A DNA stretch of 64,000 nt from Hygrophila difformis (taxonomy: Eukaryota > Streptophyta > Magnoliopsida > Lamiales > Acanthaceae): positions 8,517,915 to 8,581,914 of the forward strand of contig JAOANR010000006.1 in NCBI GenBank assembly GCA_030278955.1, read 5' to 3'. This document shows, piece by piece, positions 11,580 to 23,842 of this stretch. Made by a program: the position numbers and the translations under genes. Below the pieces are notes generated by a model. It ran no database searches. It saw only the letters and a list, made by a program, of their open reading frames with translations, and was not told the DNA's origin. Positions within the stretch are counted from its first letter, which is position 1, and each line of letters opens with the position of its first letter.

Positions 11580-13726
11580 TCTATATATTATAAACAAATC
11601 TTCAAAAAATCTTTCTATATTTTCAAAAGATATAAATAATAAACAAATTATAATATATTTGATGGTTAATAAATATATTTAATTAAACATATACTTCTCT
11701 ATTATAAATTCTTTAATTGAATATATATATATCCAATATATATTATAATAGTTGTACTAAATTTTGAGCCTAAAGTATTTTTTTTTCGATAGGCACAATT
11801 ATTTCTATCCATGTACTTTTTTTTAAAATTTAATTAAACATATACTTAAATTTAATTAAACATATACTTAAATTTAATAGTTGTACTTTTAATTCTTTAT
11901 TTTTTTTTCGATAGGCACAATCTATATATTCTTCAATTTAATTAAACATATATATATATATATATTTTTTTTGCCTAAAGTATTATAATAAGTATAAATC
12001 TTAATCAATATAATAAATTAAAAAATTAATTATTTCTAACCATATTTTTGTTAATTTATCAAAATATATATTTAAAAGAAATCATTCTGCTATAGAAGAT
12101 TTTATTTAAATTTTAATCCTAATTTCTGGCATCGGGTATAATTGGGAATTTAATCTTCTATACCATAATAAATCATGGAACTATTTTCTTTGTGCTGCTT
12201 ATATTATCCCTTTAAGTTATAATTAATCTGTTTATAAGAATTATATATTATGGTTTCAAAAAGTAATTTAACCTCAAAGGTATGCATATCTATCATAAAG
12301 ATGCATATCAGTTTAGAATGTAAAATCACTTCATTTTAAAATTCAATTACAGTAGAATTGCAATATATTGATCTCCTCATAAATCATGTAATCATATTTT
12401 TATTGTGCTCCATATATTAACCTTTTAAGTTATAATTAATCTCTTTATAAAAATTATATATTATGGGTTCAAACAGTAATTTTACCTCGAAGATATGCAT
12501 ATATATTACTCCCTCCGTCCCACTAATTCCGTCTCATTTTTCTTTTTGGTCCGTCCCGTTACAATTGTCACATTTTCCTTTTTGAAAATAATTAAATATA
12601 TTAATTACCAACCCCACTACCATCATATCACATTAATAAATAAATATATTAAAATTTCAAACACACAACTATCACATTACACATAAATAAATCAATTAAA
12701 AATTCAAATACATTACAATCACATCACATAAATTCCTAATTTACCCCCACTATAAACACTAATTTGCCCCTACATAAATACTAAATATCCCCACGTAAAA
12801 TACCATGTCAAAAAGAAGTGGGACACTATTAGTGGGATGGATGGAGTATAAAATACTTATCAAAGATGTAGAAAGTAAAATTACTTCATCCTAAAATTTA
12901 TTAAAAAAATTCATGACCGTATGATTGCAAATCTATCCATCCCCACCATTTACTCCTAATATTAAAAGATAATATAATAAATTTTGGAACTATAATTATA
13001 TGGTGATACCTATATTGTTCTTTTAAATTATAACTAATTCTCTTTACATAAAATATATATTACGGGTTTAAACAATAAAAATACATAAAGAGATCTTTAA
13101 ATAAATATATATACTATTTTCACTAAAGTTATTTAGGAGTACTGAAATTTAACTTATTATTGAAAAAACTTTTGAAAAACTACATAATAATATAGATAAA
13201 AAAAAGGTACTCCATCATAAAGAAAATTTCAATATATTATTTTGTTACATAAAAATCACCATCATAATAATGTATATATTGTATTATTAATATGGATATC
13301 ATACCATATATATTCAATATTTGTATTATTGTATACAATCAACATGTTTTTTTTTTGCTGGTTATTAAGAGTGGGTTACCAAGTCGAATGTTTAATATAT
13401 TTAAACATTTTAATTATACATATAATATTTATAATTCGAGGCGGTAATCTTAATGAATTAATTTTTTCATTGATATTATATTTTCTTTGTATACAAATTT
13501 GAATTTATCTTTGGTATGTATTAAGAAAAAAAAATTAAACTTTTTCTTTACTTTTTTTTCTTTTTTCATTTTGACTAAAAAAACGATAATAGAAACTATA
13601 TCTTATAAATTTTTTTCATAAATATAATAAAATAACAAATTAATTGAGTTAATATTTGTTTGTATTAAAAATAAATTAATACCCGTACACAGAGCCCCGT
13701 ACGCGGAGCGCGGGAGAAAAATCTAG
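11580..13726 (+). mobile_element. Candidate Helitron (non-autonomous) with ~210-bp internal repeats
   Basis: The right end shows a GC-rich stem (CCCGTACGCGGAGCGCGGG) some 9 bases before CTAG (13723-13726), followed by T: the Helitron 3' signature. A fitting left end, TCTATATATTATAAA preceded by A, is at 11580. The interior is very AT-rich. A block starting CCCTTTAAGTTATAATTAATC recurs near 12208, 12420 and 13018; the second copy is split by Stowaway MITE 5. No Rep/helicase gene is seen. The right end is more secure than the left. Confidence 0.5.
12509..12846. mobile_element. Stowaway-type MITE 5
   Basis: CTCCCTCCGTCCCACTAAT at the left and AGTGGGATGGATGGAG at the right, flanked by TA; 338 bp. 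The interior differs from the short copies (CATCACATTAATAAATAAAT type), so it is another subfamily. It is nested in the internal repeats of the candidate Helitron. Confidence 0.85.
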
Positions 13727-15072
13727 TTCATATTAATTGGCGGATCCATTTTTTTTTTAAAGTAATATCGTAAAAATTGTGAAAACTATATTTAAATTAA
13801 AGATAATAATTTCAATACAAAATATAGAGGAAAACTTGTTGAAATGAATTGTTGTAGTGTCATCCTAAAGATTGTGGTGTCATCAAGTTTCAATTAGCTA
13901 AATATATCTTAAAATAGTAATTTCATCAATTTAAATAGTATCATATGCCACCCTACCTTACATGTACATCTGCCCATGCCCCCGTACCCGAAGCTGAACA
14001 GTGTGAATAGGGTGTACAAAGCATTTCGAATTCACTTCCAAACTTATGCAAAAATTTAGTCTTTTTAGTATACTTTTTACAAGTCAAAATACTTGAAGTA
14101 ATTTTTATTTTAATTATTAAAATTTTAGAATTTGGAAGCTTCTCATTCTTGCTAACTCTCCTGCAAATTCATTTTTGCACACTCATTGCCGAAGGGTGAA
14201 TTTCATTTGGAGTCAATGGATCCGTTTAGTAGCCGAGCATACTTTATTGGGTCCTGCTTGTTTTTTAAATACCTTCAAAAAAAAAAAAAAATGGGTTTCT
14301 TTATTCATAATTCAAATGGGCAACAAAAATTAATAATAAAAAGAAAACTTTAACAAGAGTTTATTACCGAATAATATTCTAAAATTAATCCAAAATATAA
14401 AAAATGCTCTAACAAAGAACTTAAAATGTATATTGATCCTCGTACCTAACATGGTCCCTTAGCAATTTTCACTCTCGTTACCTCCCAATCAACCTTAAAA
14501 TATTTGACTTTATTTCAATTTGATACATAATTCAATGAAAAATTTACATTCTTAACAAAAGTGGAGTTTTATGTGTAAATCTAATAATTTATGTGAAAAA
14601 TTGAACGATAAATTATGTCAATAAAATTTTTAACTCAAAAGTATCAATATAAATCCAACGAAAGAGAGTACTACTACGTACTATTTTAAAAACTCTATAT
14701 TCATTTAAAAGAATGAATATATCTTTCTTTCTTTATTATCATCAAATGAGGTTTGATATATAATGCATAATAATCTTTTATCATAATTGAGTATGGTTAA
14801 ATTTTTATTGTTAAGTAGTAGTGCTAAACAGTAAACCATCTATAATTTTTTTTTTTTTTTTTGGTAATTACCAGGTACCCCAAGGCACAAAACTATCTAT
14901 AAATTTGATACTTTTAAAAATAATATAATAAAAATAAAAACTTCAAATTAATTTCTCCTTTATAGAATGGGCTTACCCCCAAAGAAAAAAAAAATAAAAA
15001 ATAAAAAATAAAAAGCGCGGCTGTGATGTTCGGGTTAAGTCTTTTGGAAAGCCTAATTGCCCGTAAAGAGAT
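13727..15072. other. AT-rich spacer, no gene seen
   Basis: Poly-A and poly-T runs near 14280 and 14850 and generally low-complexity AT-rich sequence. No supported coding region, tRNA or element end. Confidence 0.4.
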
Positions 15073-15106
15073 TGGGCCTTATATTTGAGCTTAATTATAG
15101 GCCCAT
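15073..15106 (+). promoter_or_regulatory. Site II-type TGGGCC / GGCCCA pair upstream of EMC3
   Basis: TGGGCC at 15073-15078 and GGCCCAT at 15100-15106 lie about 140-170 bp upstream of the EMC3 ATG. TGGGCY motifs (TCP-factor targets) are common in promoters of broadly expressed plant genes. Position fits; function is inferred. Confidence 0.4.
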
Positions 15107-15242
15107 GTGATGGCAGTGGACCAATAACACCTCATCTCCGAATAGAACGAGGTTGAGAAAGCGGGGTAGGCGCAGCGTTGGATATTCCCAAGTTCTCAGG
15201 GAATTCGCACAAATCGGGGCTACTGATTTTCCAGTTATCGCA

Positions 15243-16784
15243 ATGGCGGACGATTTGGTTTTGGATACGGCAATCAGAGACTGGGTGTTGATTCCCTTGT
15301 CCGTTGTGATGGTACTCATCGGAGTGCTCCGCTACTTCGTCTCTAAGCTCATGCGATCCGATCAAGTTCCTGACGTCAAAATCGTCAAAGAAGGGTAGTT
15401 TACTTGATGCGTATCTTTTTTGTCAGTGGATCGATATTTTCAGTGCGTGATATTCATGAATTTTGAATTTTTGTGTCGTTTTATTCTCAGGCAGGTTGTT
15501 ATTAGGGCTAGGAATCTTAGGGCAGCTGCGAATTTCATCCCCGCTAAGTCCTTTCGTGCTCGTAGGTACTACTACAGCAATGAGGTTCGTGATGTTCAAA
15601 ATTTTCATTTGGTTGATTTGGAGCAAATCGGGGGAATATTGCCTGTAGAAGTTAGGGAAGATGCTTTAGTCTTTGCAGTGTCAATAGTAACGTAGTAATT
15701 TATGCAGAAGAAAGTAATCAATTTCCTCGTTAGTAAATTAAGTTAAGAAAATTGTGGCAGTTGACAGATTGTGAAAATCGCTTTGGATTAAAATTTTGGA
15801 AATCTTCTTGTTGGAGTTTTGCTCTGGTTTATGATAAAGGAAAATATAATTTGATTTGCAGGAGAATGGATTACTACATGTGCCTAAGGGCCAGGCTCAG
15901 AATGCACAGGCACAAATGTTTTCAGATCCAAACATGGCAATGGATATGATGAAAAAAAATCTCTCAATGATCATACCACAGGTAGCTTTCCTGTAGTATA
16001 TTGTGTTAAAATTGTGGGACTGCACTGCCTTTAGTATTCAGTTTCAATATTTTCACATCTTATGTTGGACAGACACTTACTTTTGCTTGGGTGAACTTCT
16101 TCTTCTCTGGATTTGTAGCAGGTGTGTCTTTTTCCTTATTATTTTCTTTGGTGCTGCCGTTGTTCATCTTAAATATTTCTTGACAATCTATTTCTGGATA
16201 ACACCTTTATTGTGTAACTATTTCCCACTTTGAATTCGAAATGATAAAATGCAGTTTTATGAGTTGATTTTATGTGCTGAATAACCAAAGAATTAACTGC
16301 CCATTTTGTTTTTCCAGCAAAAATTCCATTTCCACTTACACAGAGATTCAGGGCAATGTTGCAAAATGGCATAGACTTGAGTACTGTTGATGTTAGCTAT
16401 GTTAGCAGTCGATCCTGGTATTACCCCAAATATATAGTAGTTCACTGAAAAGTAGTTTCTTCTTGATGTGGTTTATAGTGTCATGACATGTAATCAGGAT
16501 GATGATCGACCGTTCTTGGCAGGTATTTCCTCAATTTATTTGGGCTTAGGGGTCTCTTTAGCTTGATACTGGGAGAAGATAACGGTTAGTGTATATTCCA
16601 CTTCAGTATTATTGATCCATTACCTTGCATTCTTGCATGTTTTGCAATATTTATGTACCAAAACGACCTTGTTTTTCTTTAGTGTAAACTAACAAAACTT
16701 TATCACTGTGGTCAGCAACTGATGATGCTCAGCGTATGATGCAAATGGGTGGTGGATTTGGATTCGACCCATCAAGGGTACGTA

Positions 16785-16830
<46 letters not shown>

Positions 16831-17393
16831 TTATGCTATTCCTGTTTGTGAAGTCAGTGTTTCTTCACTGAGTTTGATATCTTCATTTGCCCTCTTTAAC
16901 TATTTCATTCATTTTTAAAGCAAATATATAACTGTAAATGAGCAAGTTCGATTAATGAGAATTCTATTAAAAAACAGCTAGTTTTGTAGCCAGCATTTCC
17001 ATGATTTCACCTTTTCCTTTTTAAGTCATGACTATTCAAGAAGGTCCATAAGAATATGCTTTTCTTTTTTCGTTTTTTGTTTTTCATTGGGTGACTAATG
17101 AAGTACTGTAATTCAAGTTTAGAAATCCAGGTCAGGAATGAGGATGTGGTGTGTAAGATGTCTTCTAAATTTTAGTACTGGCTCATTGTCACAAGACTCA
17201 CAGCCAGCATGCAACCTTATTGTACATATTGGCACCGTTACTACTCTCATAATGCATTTTGTTTGTGTATTCTATTGTTCAGAGTTTAGGTGCTGAGAAA
17301 GATAGTCTGGACATTGTTCAACATGATTGGGCATTACCCAAATTCGAGCAACGAGCAGTAACTGTATTGAAGAAATTTGTAGCAGAGAGATAA
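15243..17393 (+). CDS. EMC3: ER membrane protein complex subunit 3 (EMC3), eight exons
   Basis: EMC3 is a core subunit of the ER membrane protein complex, a YidC/Oxa1-superfamily insertase for tail-anchored and multipass proteins. Exons: 15243-15394, 15491-15584, 15862-15981, 16073-16121, 16318-16417, 16523-16584, 16716-16777, 17283-17393. All are GT-AG with matching phases, giving 249 aa. Visible parts: TM1 at about 13-33 ([20 protein letters not shown]), an Arg-rich cytosolic stretch ([20 protein letters not shown]), the Met-rich loop [18 protein letters not shown]2 at about 123-140 ([15 protein letters not shown]), then [17 protein letters not shown] leading into TM3 ([16 protein letters not shown]), [17 protein letters not shown], and a C-terminal [12 protein letters not shown] tail. 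[14 protein letters not shown] matches the family start. Intron 7 contains a long TA microsatellite. Confidence 0.95.
16788..16829. repeat. (TA)n microsatellite in EMC3 intron 7
   Basis: About 42 bp of uninterrupted TA dinucleotides a few bases after the 5' splice site of EMC3 intron 7. Likely length-polymorphic. Confidence 0.9.
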
Positions 17394-17922
17394 AGTAATA
17401 GTGTTATGTGCCTGCACACCGTTGCTAAGCTCTCCACGGTGACATTTTCATTGGCACCTCTTTCAATTATCATCAGCAAAGAGATTTGTAGCATAGAACT
17501 GATGGTGCCGCTGAAATCTGTACTCTTAACTTTCCCTACATTATTAAGAACCTTTCTTGTCACAATTTCTATACTACTAGTACATGTTTTGCAGCTGGAC
17601 TCTTCCACATTCCACCGTTTTATGCTTCTATCTCGTGGACAGGAGTCATCATTTTAAATTTAAAAAGGAAAAAAAAAATGTTTATGAAAATAAACAATGT
17701 TCCTGCAGGCTATTTCTTACTTTCTGGCAGGCCTAAGAAAAGAATTCAGATTTCCTCTCCAGTATGTCCTTCCTGATATTAATATAGGATTTCTCGATTA
17801 TTTTCATCGATTTTGAAAAGTGGTGCTTACTATATTTGAAATTCACGCACGCCTGAATGTTTTTCTCCTCAATTTAAGAAAAAAAATAAAAAATGATTTT
17901 CCTGCGCTCCATTGTTACTATG
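17394..17922. other. EMC3 3' flank
   Basis: Contains the EMC3 3' UTR and ordinary flanking sequence. Short open frames on both strands here (17318-17657) look like neither strand's proteins. No further gene is supported. Confidence 0.4.
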
Positions 17923-18381
17923 AGCCTGTTTGGATTGGCTTTTTTCCAAGTGTTTTTGGCTTTTGCTTCTGCCAAAAGCACTTTTGAAGGAAAAATGGTG
18001 TTTGTTTTGGCTTTTTAGAAAAAGCAAAAGCACCTCGAAAAGCTGCAAAAGTGCTTCTGGGAGAAGCAGCCCAGGTGGTGCTTCTCCGAAAAGCAGAAGC
18101 CAAAAGCACCTAGTAATGTGTGCAGAGTCATAAATGCCCCTATTAACTTATTTATATTACACTATAAATATATACTATCATATATAAATAGCATATCCTT
18201 TTTGGTAATTTACACATTTCAAAAGCACTTTTCACTTTTATACATCCAAACACACTATTGAAAAAAAGCTGCTTTTTAAACATTTCATCCAAACACAAAA
18301 GTTAGCTGCTTCTGCTTTTGGCTTTCACTTCTGCTTCTGCTTTTGGCTTCTGCTTTTTTTAAAAGCCAATCCAAACGGGCC
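17923..18381. mobile_element. MITE with AGCCTGTTTGGATTGGCTTTT ends
   Basis: Left AGCCTGTTTGGATTGGCTTTT faces right AAAAGCCAATCCAAACGGGCC. The interior has many internally palindromic AGCAGAAGCCAAAAGC / GCTTTTGGCTTCTGCTT motifs. It is flanked by CTATG at both sides (17918-17922 and 18382-18386), an apparent 5-bp duplication; superfamily is not certain. It is inserted next to a LINE RNase H fragment. Confidence 0.7.
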
Positions 18382-18560
18382 CTATGCTTACCTTCTGCAC
18401 ATTGATGATTTAAAAAGAGAATTCCGTTTATGTCATATATTTCGAGGAGGCAATTTTGTTGCGGACTCTCTGGCTAAGTTGCGAGTGAGTTTTTCTTAAC
18501 CATATTGGTCTTTTCTCCGGATATTGTAAAGCCTCATCTTGTAGTTGACGCGGCCGGTAC
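18382..18560 (+). pseudogene. LINE-type RNase H tail fragment (plus strand)
   Basis: Translation near 18428-18490 reads RLCHIFRGGNFVADSLAKL, the conserved end of the RNase H-like domain of plant non-LTR retroelements (xHVxREGNxVADxLA). The frame is lost on both sides and there is no reverse transcriptase. Confidence 0.55.
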
Positions 18561-19989
18561 ATGGTTTCCTCGGTGCTAGGCTTATTTCGCTTATTTACTA
18601 CTACTTTTTTTCTTTATTTTCCTAGACTTTCATAAACTATTCCGCCAAAGAAAAATAAAATAGTGGAATTGGGAAAACAGATTCAAATTCTCAAGCAAAT
18701 TATATTAGAAGGATTTCTTCGTGTATTAGTATTATTCAATCATTGTGCAGGGAATATACTGGTGGTTTAAGCTATACCAGGTTTCATTGCAAAAAAGTTT
18801 GTTGATGAAATTAAACATTGATCATTGATGTATCATTGCATCTGCCGTGGGAAATCCGAAATGATCTCTTCGAGATTCAGAAAGGTAGGCCAAAGCTATT
18901 AAATTTCGGTATTGGAGTTGGTTTCGAATGTATATAAATTTATGAAATTATAGTTTCAATTTTAAAGAAAATAATTTAAATATTTTAATTATTTTTTTTT
19001 GGAAGAGCCGAAGCCACATAACAAAATATTTTTCTTTTTTTACGTTAACTATATTTACAATTTGAAAAATAATATTGTGCTTTCATTTTTATTATAACTA
19101 AATTAGTCTATTGCTTTAAGCATAGAAAACAATAATTTAATTTGAATAAGTTGTGGATTTTGCATTACCTTTTCTATTTTTTTTTTATATCTTTCATTTT
19201 TTGTTTAAGGGAAAGTAGTTCAGCATAATTTGTAGGAGATGTATTATACTAATACTCTACATTTCAATAACAATTATGTTATTTTAAAATTTGCACAAAA
19301 AAAAAAATAAAAAAAAAAAGAAGAAGAAGAAGAAGAAGAAGAAGTATTGGGCGGGAAATGGACTGGCCCAGACCCCATATTCCTAATTTCCTACGCCCCT
19401 GTCATCGATACATTGCCTTTTTGTTGTGTATTATTGTTTGGAGAACACTACAGTCTACACTAATACACTTGTGAGTGTAAACTACCGGGCTTCATTATAC
19501 TACTATATTAAAAAGAGTGTTCATGAAATTCGACGACATTAATCATTGATGTATGTATTCGATCCACCGTAGGATCTGATCTCCGGAATGTTCTCTTGGA
19601 AATTTAGACAGCCATTCAAAGGTGGACCAAAGGTATGAAGGCCTGTCTCAATAACTTGAGGCAACCTTGGACTAAAACTTTGTGCCTTAAAAGATGATGA
19701 AGGAGAATTATTACTGTTAACATTAGTATTTCTATTATTCTTGGCAACCTTTATTTTACCCCTCAGTAATCAATGCATTTGCCTATAAAGATTTCATTCA
19801 CATCTTCCTCTATCTTTCCACCATGTACTATTAAATCATATTGCAACCTTTAATCTTTATTTTGTTTAAAGTCTAAAATGTCACCCAACTCTCAAAAACG
19901 TTGCAAAAAAAAAAAGTTCTTGGAACCGAATTCAACCTAGCATATTTTGTTCTTTTTTTTTTTTCTCTAAATAGTCTATACATATTAGA
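18561..19989. other. Repetitive spacer with a diverged duplicated segment and GAA-type microsatellite
   Basis: A LINE 3'-tail-like motif on the minus strand lies near 18990-19030 (poly-T then GAAGAGCCGAAGCCACATAAC). An (AAG)n tract lies at about 19318-19345. Segments near 18800-18895 and 19515-19635 share CATTGATCATTGATGTAT/ATTAATCATTGATGTATG and AAATTTAGACAG-like sequence, so they look like a diverged duplication. No convincing gene. Confidence 0.4.
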
Positions 19990-20122
19990 AAAGTGTTGGT
20001 GGGAGCCGAGCCACACAAATTACAAATAAATAAAGGGGAATGATTGGGATCGGAAGGTAATTGAACACCCAATCTAAATATTGTGAGTCAAGGAACTTGA
20101 CCACTAGGCAAGTCCTCATCCC
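19990..20122 (-). mobile_element. tRNA-derived SINE copy 1 (degraded)
   Basis: Minus-strand relative of the better copies at 25862-26033 and 47996-48159: GGGAGCCGAGCCACACAAATTAC on the plus strand, a decayed promoter box region, and GACCACTAGGCAAGTCCTCATCCC at the 5' end. Confidence 0.6.
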
Positions 20123-20242
20123 TTTTATTCCTCTAGAAATGAATGAAAATTAGAAATAAATAGTAAAATGAACCTTCAATGTTCAAATTATTATTTCCCC
20201 CACAACAAAAATACTGCATGATACAAGGGAAGATAATTCATA

Positions 20243-20496
20243 CTCCCTCTATTTTTTTGTTTACTTGCTACGAACCCACATATTATGCAGTACAATGCAC
20301 ATTTTAAATCATTAATAACTCAAGTTCAGTATAAATAAAAATTCTAAAAGTTCGATATTTAAAAACTAAAAGATGAGAAGAATTTAACAAAATCTCAGTT
20401 GACTATATTTTAACTTGTATAATTATGATAAAACTTTAAGTCAAAGTGTGTATAACAAAAAAATCAAATGTAGCAACAAAAATGAAACGGATAGAG
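20243..20496. mobile_element. Stowaway-type MITE 6
   Basis: CTCCCTCTATTTTTTTG at the left and AAACGGATAGAG at the right, flanked by TA. The interior has CAATGCACATTTTAAATC and the TTGACTATATTTTAAC block. Confidence 0.8.
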
Positions 20497-22330
20497 TACT
20501 ATAGTCCGAGAAGTTTAGGGAAGAAATGCAATAAAAAAAAATAAAAAAATAAAAATTGAAAGGATGGGATCACATAGTACATCACGTCGCAACAAATCAC
20601 ATCACAGGATAAAATAGGATTCGTCAATCTAATCTGGCGAAGGTGTGACACGTGGCGGGCGATGAACGGTGGAGAAGGGGGAAATCCTGTTATAGGCAGG
20701 CAAGTGGTGGGGACCATCTCCACCGTCCAAACCTCCAATCAAGAAGCCTAATTTGTATCCCCACATTTACAGAGTGGACTCCGGACGCACTTGCTGCCTG
20801 CATCCATCCTTACACGCTGGACTGGACTGGACTCGACACTTTTTTTTTCTTTTAAGAAAATTATTACTATTATAGTAGTAAAATAAACAAAAAATTGATT
20901 ACCACTATACTGTTATATATAGATTATTATTATTATTATTATTATTATAAATTATTATAAATAATCGAGATTCTGTCTCTTAAATAAAGAAGAATTAATT
21001 GAAAATTTATTTGCTTTCTCTCTTTTGGTTATAGTACTAATTTTTTGAAGAAGTACGTGGTGGGCAGCAGTGTGGGTAATTAAGGCCACCTACAGTTAGT
21101 GAAAATGAGGTTTGTTTATTGTGTTGCTGAGACGTTGGTGTCAGTGATGACTCAACATGTGTTTTGAGGAGGGAGGACAGTTTGATTTGGACACCTTTAT
21201 TAGGCTTCAAATGCATTGGAATTACTACTATTATGGTTGTTGTGGCTACGGACTAGGGATTCATCCGCCCTATTTCTTTTTGGAGGCTACAATTTTCTTG
21301 CTTTTTAACTACTACTGGTAAGTATAGCAGCAAATATTACTGAGACAGTATTATCTTGCATACTACTATGGTATTGTCCGTACAAGAATTCAAAGAAATT
21401 ACACGAATAACAATAAAATTGTGTACTACAGAATATGCTCTACTCGTCGGTCTACTGCGAGTCTGCGACGAATGTTAATTAGATTCTTCACTTTTCATTT
21501 GTACAACACACAAAATATATACTACTAAAATTTTTATATTATTATCATTATTATAATTCCTAGCTACTGTTAATTCAACTCACAATTCTATACCAAACGA
21601 ATATTTTAATCTTCATAATTTTTTTTACTTAAATTAATGTTGGCAAGCAATATGCATGCAACTCTTAAGTTCTGGAGAGGAGGAGTAATTTATTGTTGGT
21701 TAGTGTGATTGTCGTTTGATTCAATGAAGGTTGTCGTTTCGGGCAATAATGCGTCAGTCATGCTGTGGCAGGCTGGCAGAAGCAGTCTTGAGATTGATGA
21801 GTGACGAGGCATTGAGGCAGGCACATGATGACTGAGATCCAGCGTGGCAGCACCCACGCTGGTGGGACCCGTGTCACGAGTGTACAGCCCTAAAGTATCT
21901 GATTATCTGTGCTGTACACGCCTGCAGGTGGTGGCCTTGGCCCCACACAGCCACACCAAGGGGGTGGTGGCATAAAAGCCTCACCCCTGCCACGTCATCC
22001 TCCCTCTCTTTATGGGACCAGGGTCCCACCTACGTACTAGCCACCGCCCTACCAACACACCAACTCCCCCCTCCTCCTCCGATTATTGTACACTGAAATT
22101 TTAACGTTACATAAATCACATCACATGTGAATAATAATGAAAAATATACCGATCGAGTCAGATTTCGAGGGAAGAATTGACCACTGAAATGATGATAATT
22201 ATTTGAAATAATAAGCTTTAAGGAAGTTAAATAAAACAAGAGGCAAAAATAGGTAAAAATCATTAAAAATATCACTCTTTTTTTAATTAAGCATTTAAGT
22301 TGCAATTATAATAGTTTAATCATTTATAAT
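20497..22330. other. Gene-free stretch with GC-rich islands and G-box motifs
   Basis: Around 20630-20830 and 21770-22080 the sequence is far less AT-rich than its surroundings. It includes GACACGTGGCGGGC (G-box/ABRE-like), a CCAGCGTGG..CCCACGCTGG hairpin near 21840-21866 and CCACGTCATCC. No ORF with known domain, tRNA or recognised miRNA is seen. It could be an orphan promoter region, a non-coding transcript or the 5' end of a gene whose body is absent. Confidence 0.35.
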
Positions 22331-22780
22331 AAAATTAAATTTTATTATCATTTTTTTTAGAAGACGAAGCCAGAAAATAAAGACAAAAGTCAATAAAAAT
22401 AAAAAAAAATCAAGAAAGGAAATCAAACTAGAAATGGGGGAAGTAAACACCGGACGCGTCCGCCGCCAAATCCCCTGTCACGAAGTCGGGAGGAAAGGCC
22501 CAGGTGGTGTAGAAGTCCTCAATAGACGCACCATGTTTGGCCAACCTGTCTCTTCACGAAGCACATTTAGAATGGTGCAGCCCTCAAAGGAATCACGCAG
22601 CTCCACTATCCGAGCGACAAGAGGCGCAAGAAAACCAAGCTGCAGGACAAAGTTCAAACCAACAGCCATAGCTGATAATTCAGCGAAGGTGTTGGACTTG
22701 TGACCAAGAAAGCCACAGCCTCCACCAAGCCAAGAACCCGAGTCATATCTGGCCACAAATCCATAACCCGATTTCCCACA
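22331..22780 (-). pseudogene. LINE 3' end: RNase H fragment plus tail (minus strand)
   Basis: The minus strand encodes NTFAELSAMAVGLNFVLQLG and TILNVLREE, then after a frame change LAKHGASIEDFYTTWAFPPDF and a stop. This is the order of the RNase H-like domain (AEL.A...GL; VLRE.N..A..LAK) ending plant non-LTR retroelements. The 3' tail reaches GGCTTCGTCTTC and a poly-A (plus-strand T run near 22350). It is truncated and frameshifted. Confidence 0.65.
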
Positions 22781-23834
22781 ATTCTCGATTTGTTAGTATT
22801 CGATCACCATTAAGTTTAAATAGTTTTCTAAAATCTAAAATAATTTTTTTGTTTTAAATTTACCACTTAATAAATACAGACCATTCTTTATATATTATAT
22901 TAAACAAAAACTTAACAATACATTTTACGGGCAGAAAAAAATAAAAAAAAAAAAAAACTCAAATCTTGTAAAAAATCTACCTACAATAGTTGGTTTGAGT
23001 GGATTTAGGCTCTAGTCGCTTAAGTAAAGTCTCGAATTCGGGTTTTGTGTATGCAAAATTTTTCTTTGGAAAAGACACCCTTCATTGCCATTCAGATTCT
23101 CGAAAAATTACTTTTAAATCTAATATAACCTGGGAATACTTAGTTATTCAGAAAAACTCATTTCAACAAGTAAATCGTATCAAAATTGAATAAAGGATAT
23201 GACTAATATTTAATTCCAAAGTAATGTTCATCTTTATTTTTTATCTTTAATTTGCATCAAGTTGTCGTTTATATACTCTCGTCATAGTGTCGCACAACCC
23301 AAAAGAGAAAAGAAGAAAGCTACTACTACAATTTATTTTATCAAAAATAATAAATAAATTGATGAAAATTGAAATTTGAAGAACATGAAAGCATGAGAGA
23401 TAATGATGATGATAGAAGACACCTACACACACTACATCACAAAACACAAATAAAATCATCCAACAAGAAAAAGGCTCTGAATGGGAAAAATCAGAAATGA
23501 GCCCCCACCATGTGCTTTGCTCTACTCATAACCTTTTTCATTTTAATTTAATTAAAATTAATGTCTGCAATTATTATATGCATAAATTTTAATTTTGAAT
23601 TGGTATTTCCATATTAGCCAATGTTTTCCAGTCTTATGATTGGAGTTCGATTCTCACTAGAGCGTCTATTCCTCGTCCAAGCCACTGGCTTCGCCAGGAA
23701 AAAGGATATTAGCATAAACTATTCAAATGTTGGTGTGCGCAATGTGACGCCCTATGCGTTAATAAAGAATGAACTCCCAATTGTTTTCCAATATAATTCA
23801 CCCGAGAGTTAAAATTTATGTTTTGAGAATTCAA
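22781..23834. other. AT-rich spacer, no gene seen
   Basis: Ordinary AT-rich sequence with short poly-A runs. Segments near 22990-23190 and 23630-23810 retain weakly less biased composition but no recognisable protein. Confidence 0.4.
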
Positions 23835-23842
23835 CTTATTGA

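Noticed and set aside
15095..15365. Minus-strand frames over EMC3 exon 1
   Set aside because: Antisense shadows of the well-supported EMC3 coding exon.
21838..21870. GC-rich hairpin as a transcription terminator
   Set aside because: Bacterial-type terminators do not apply to plant nuclear DNA; kept only as part of the GC-island observation.
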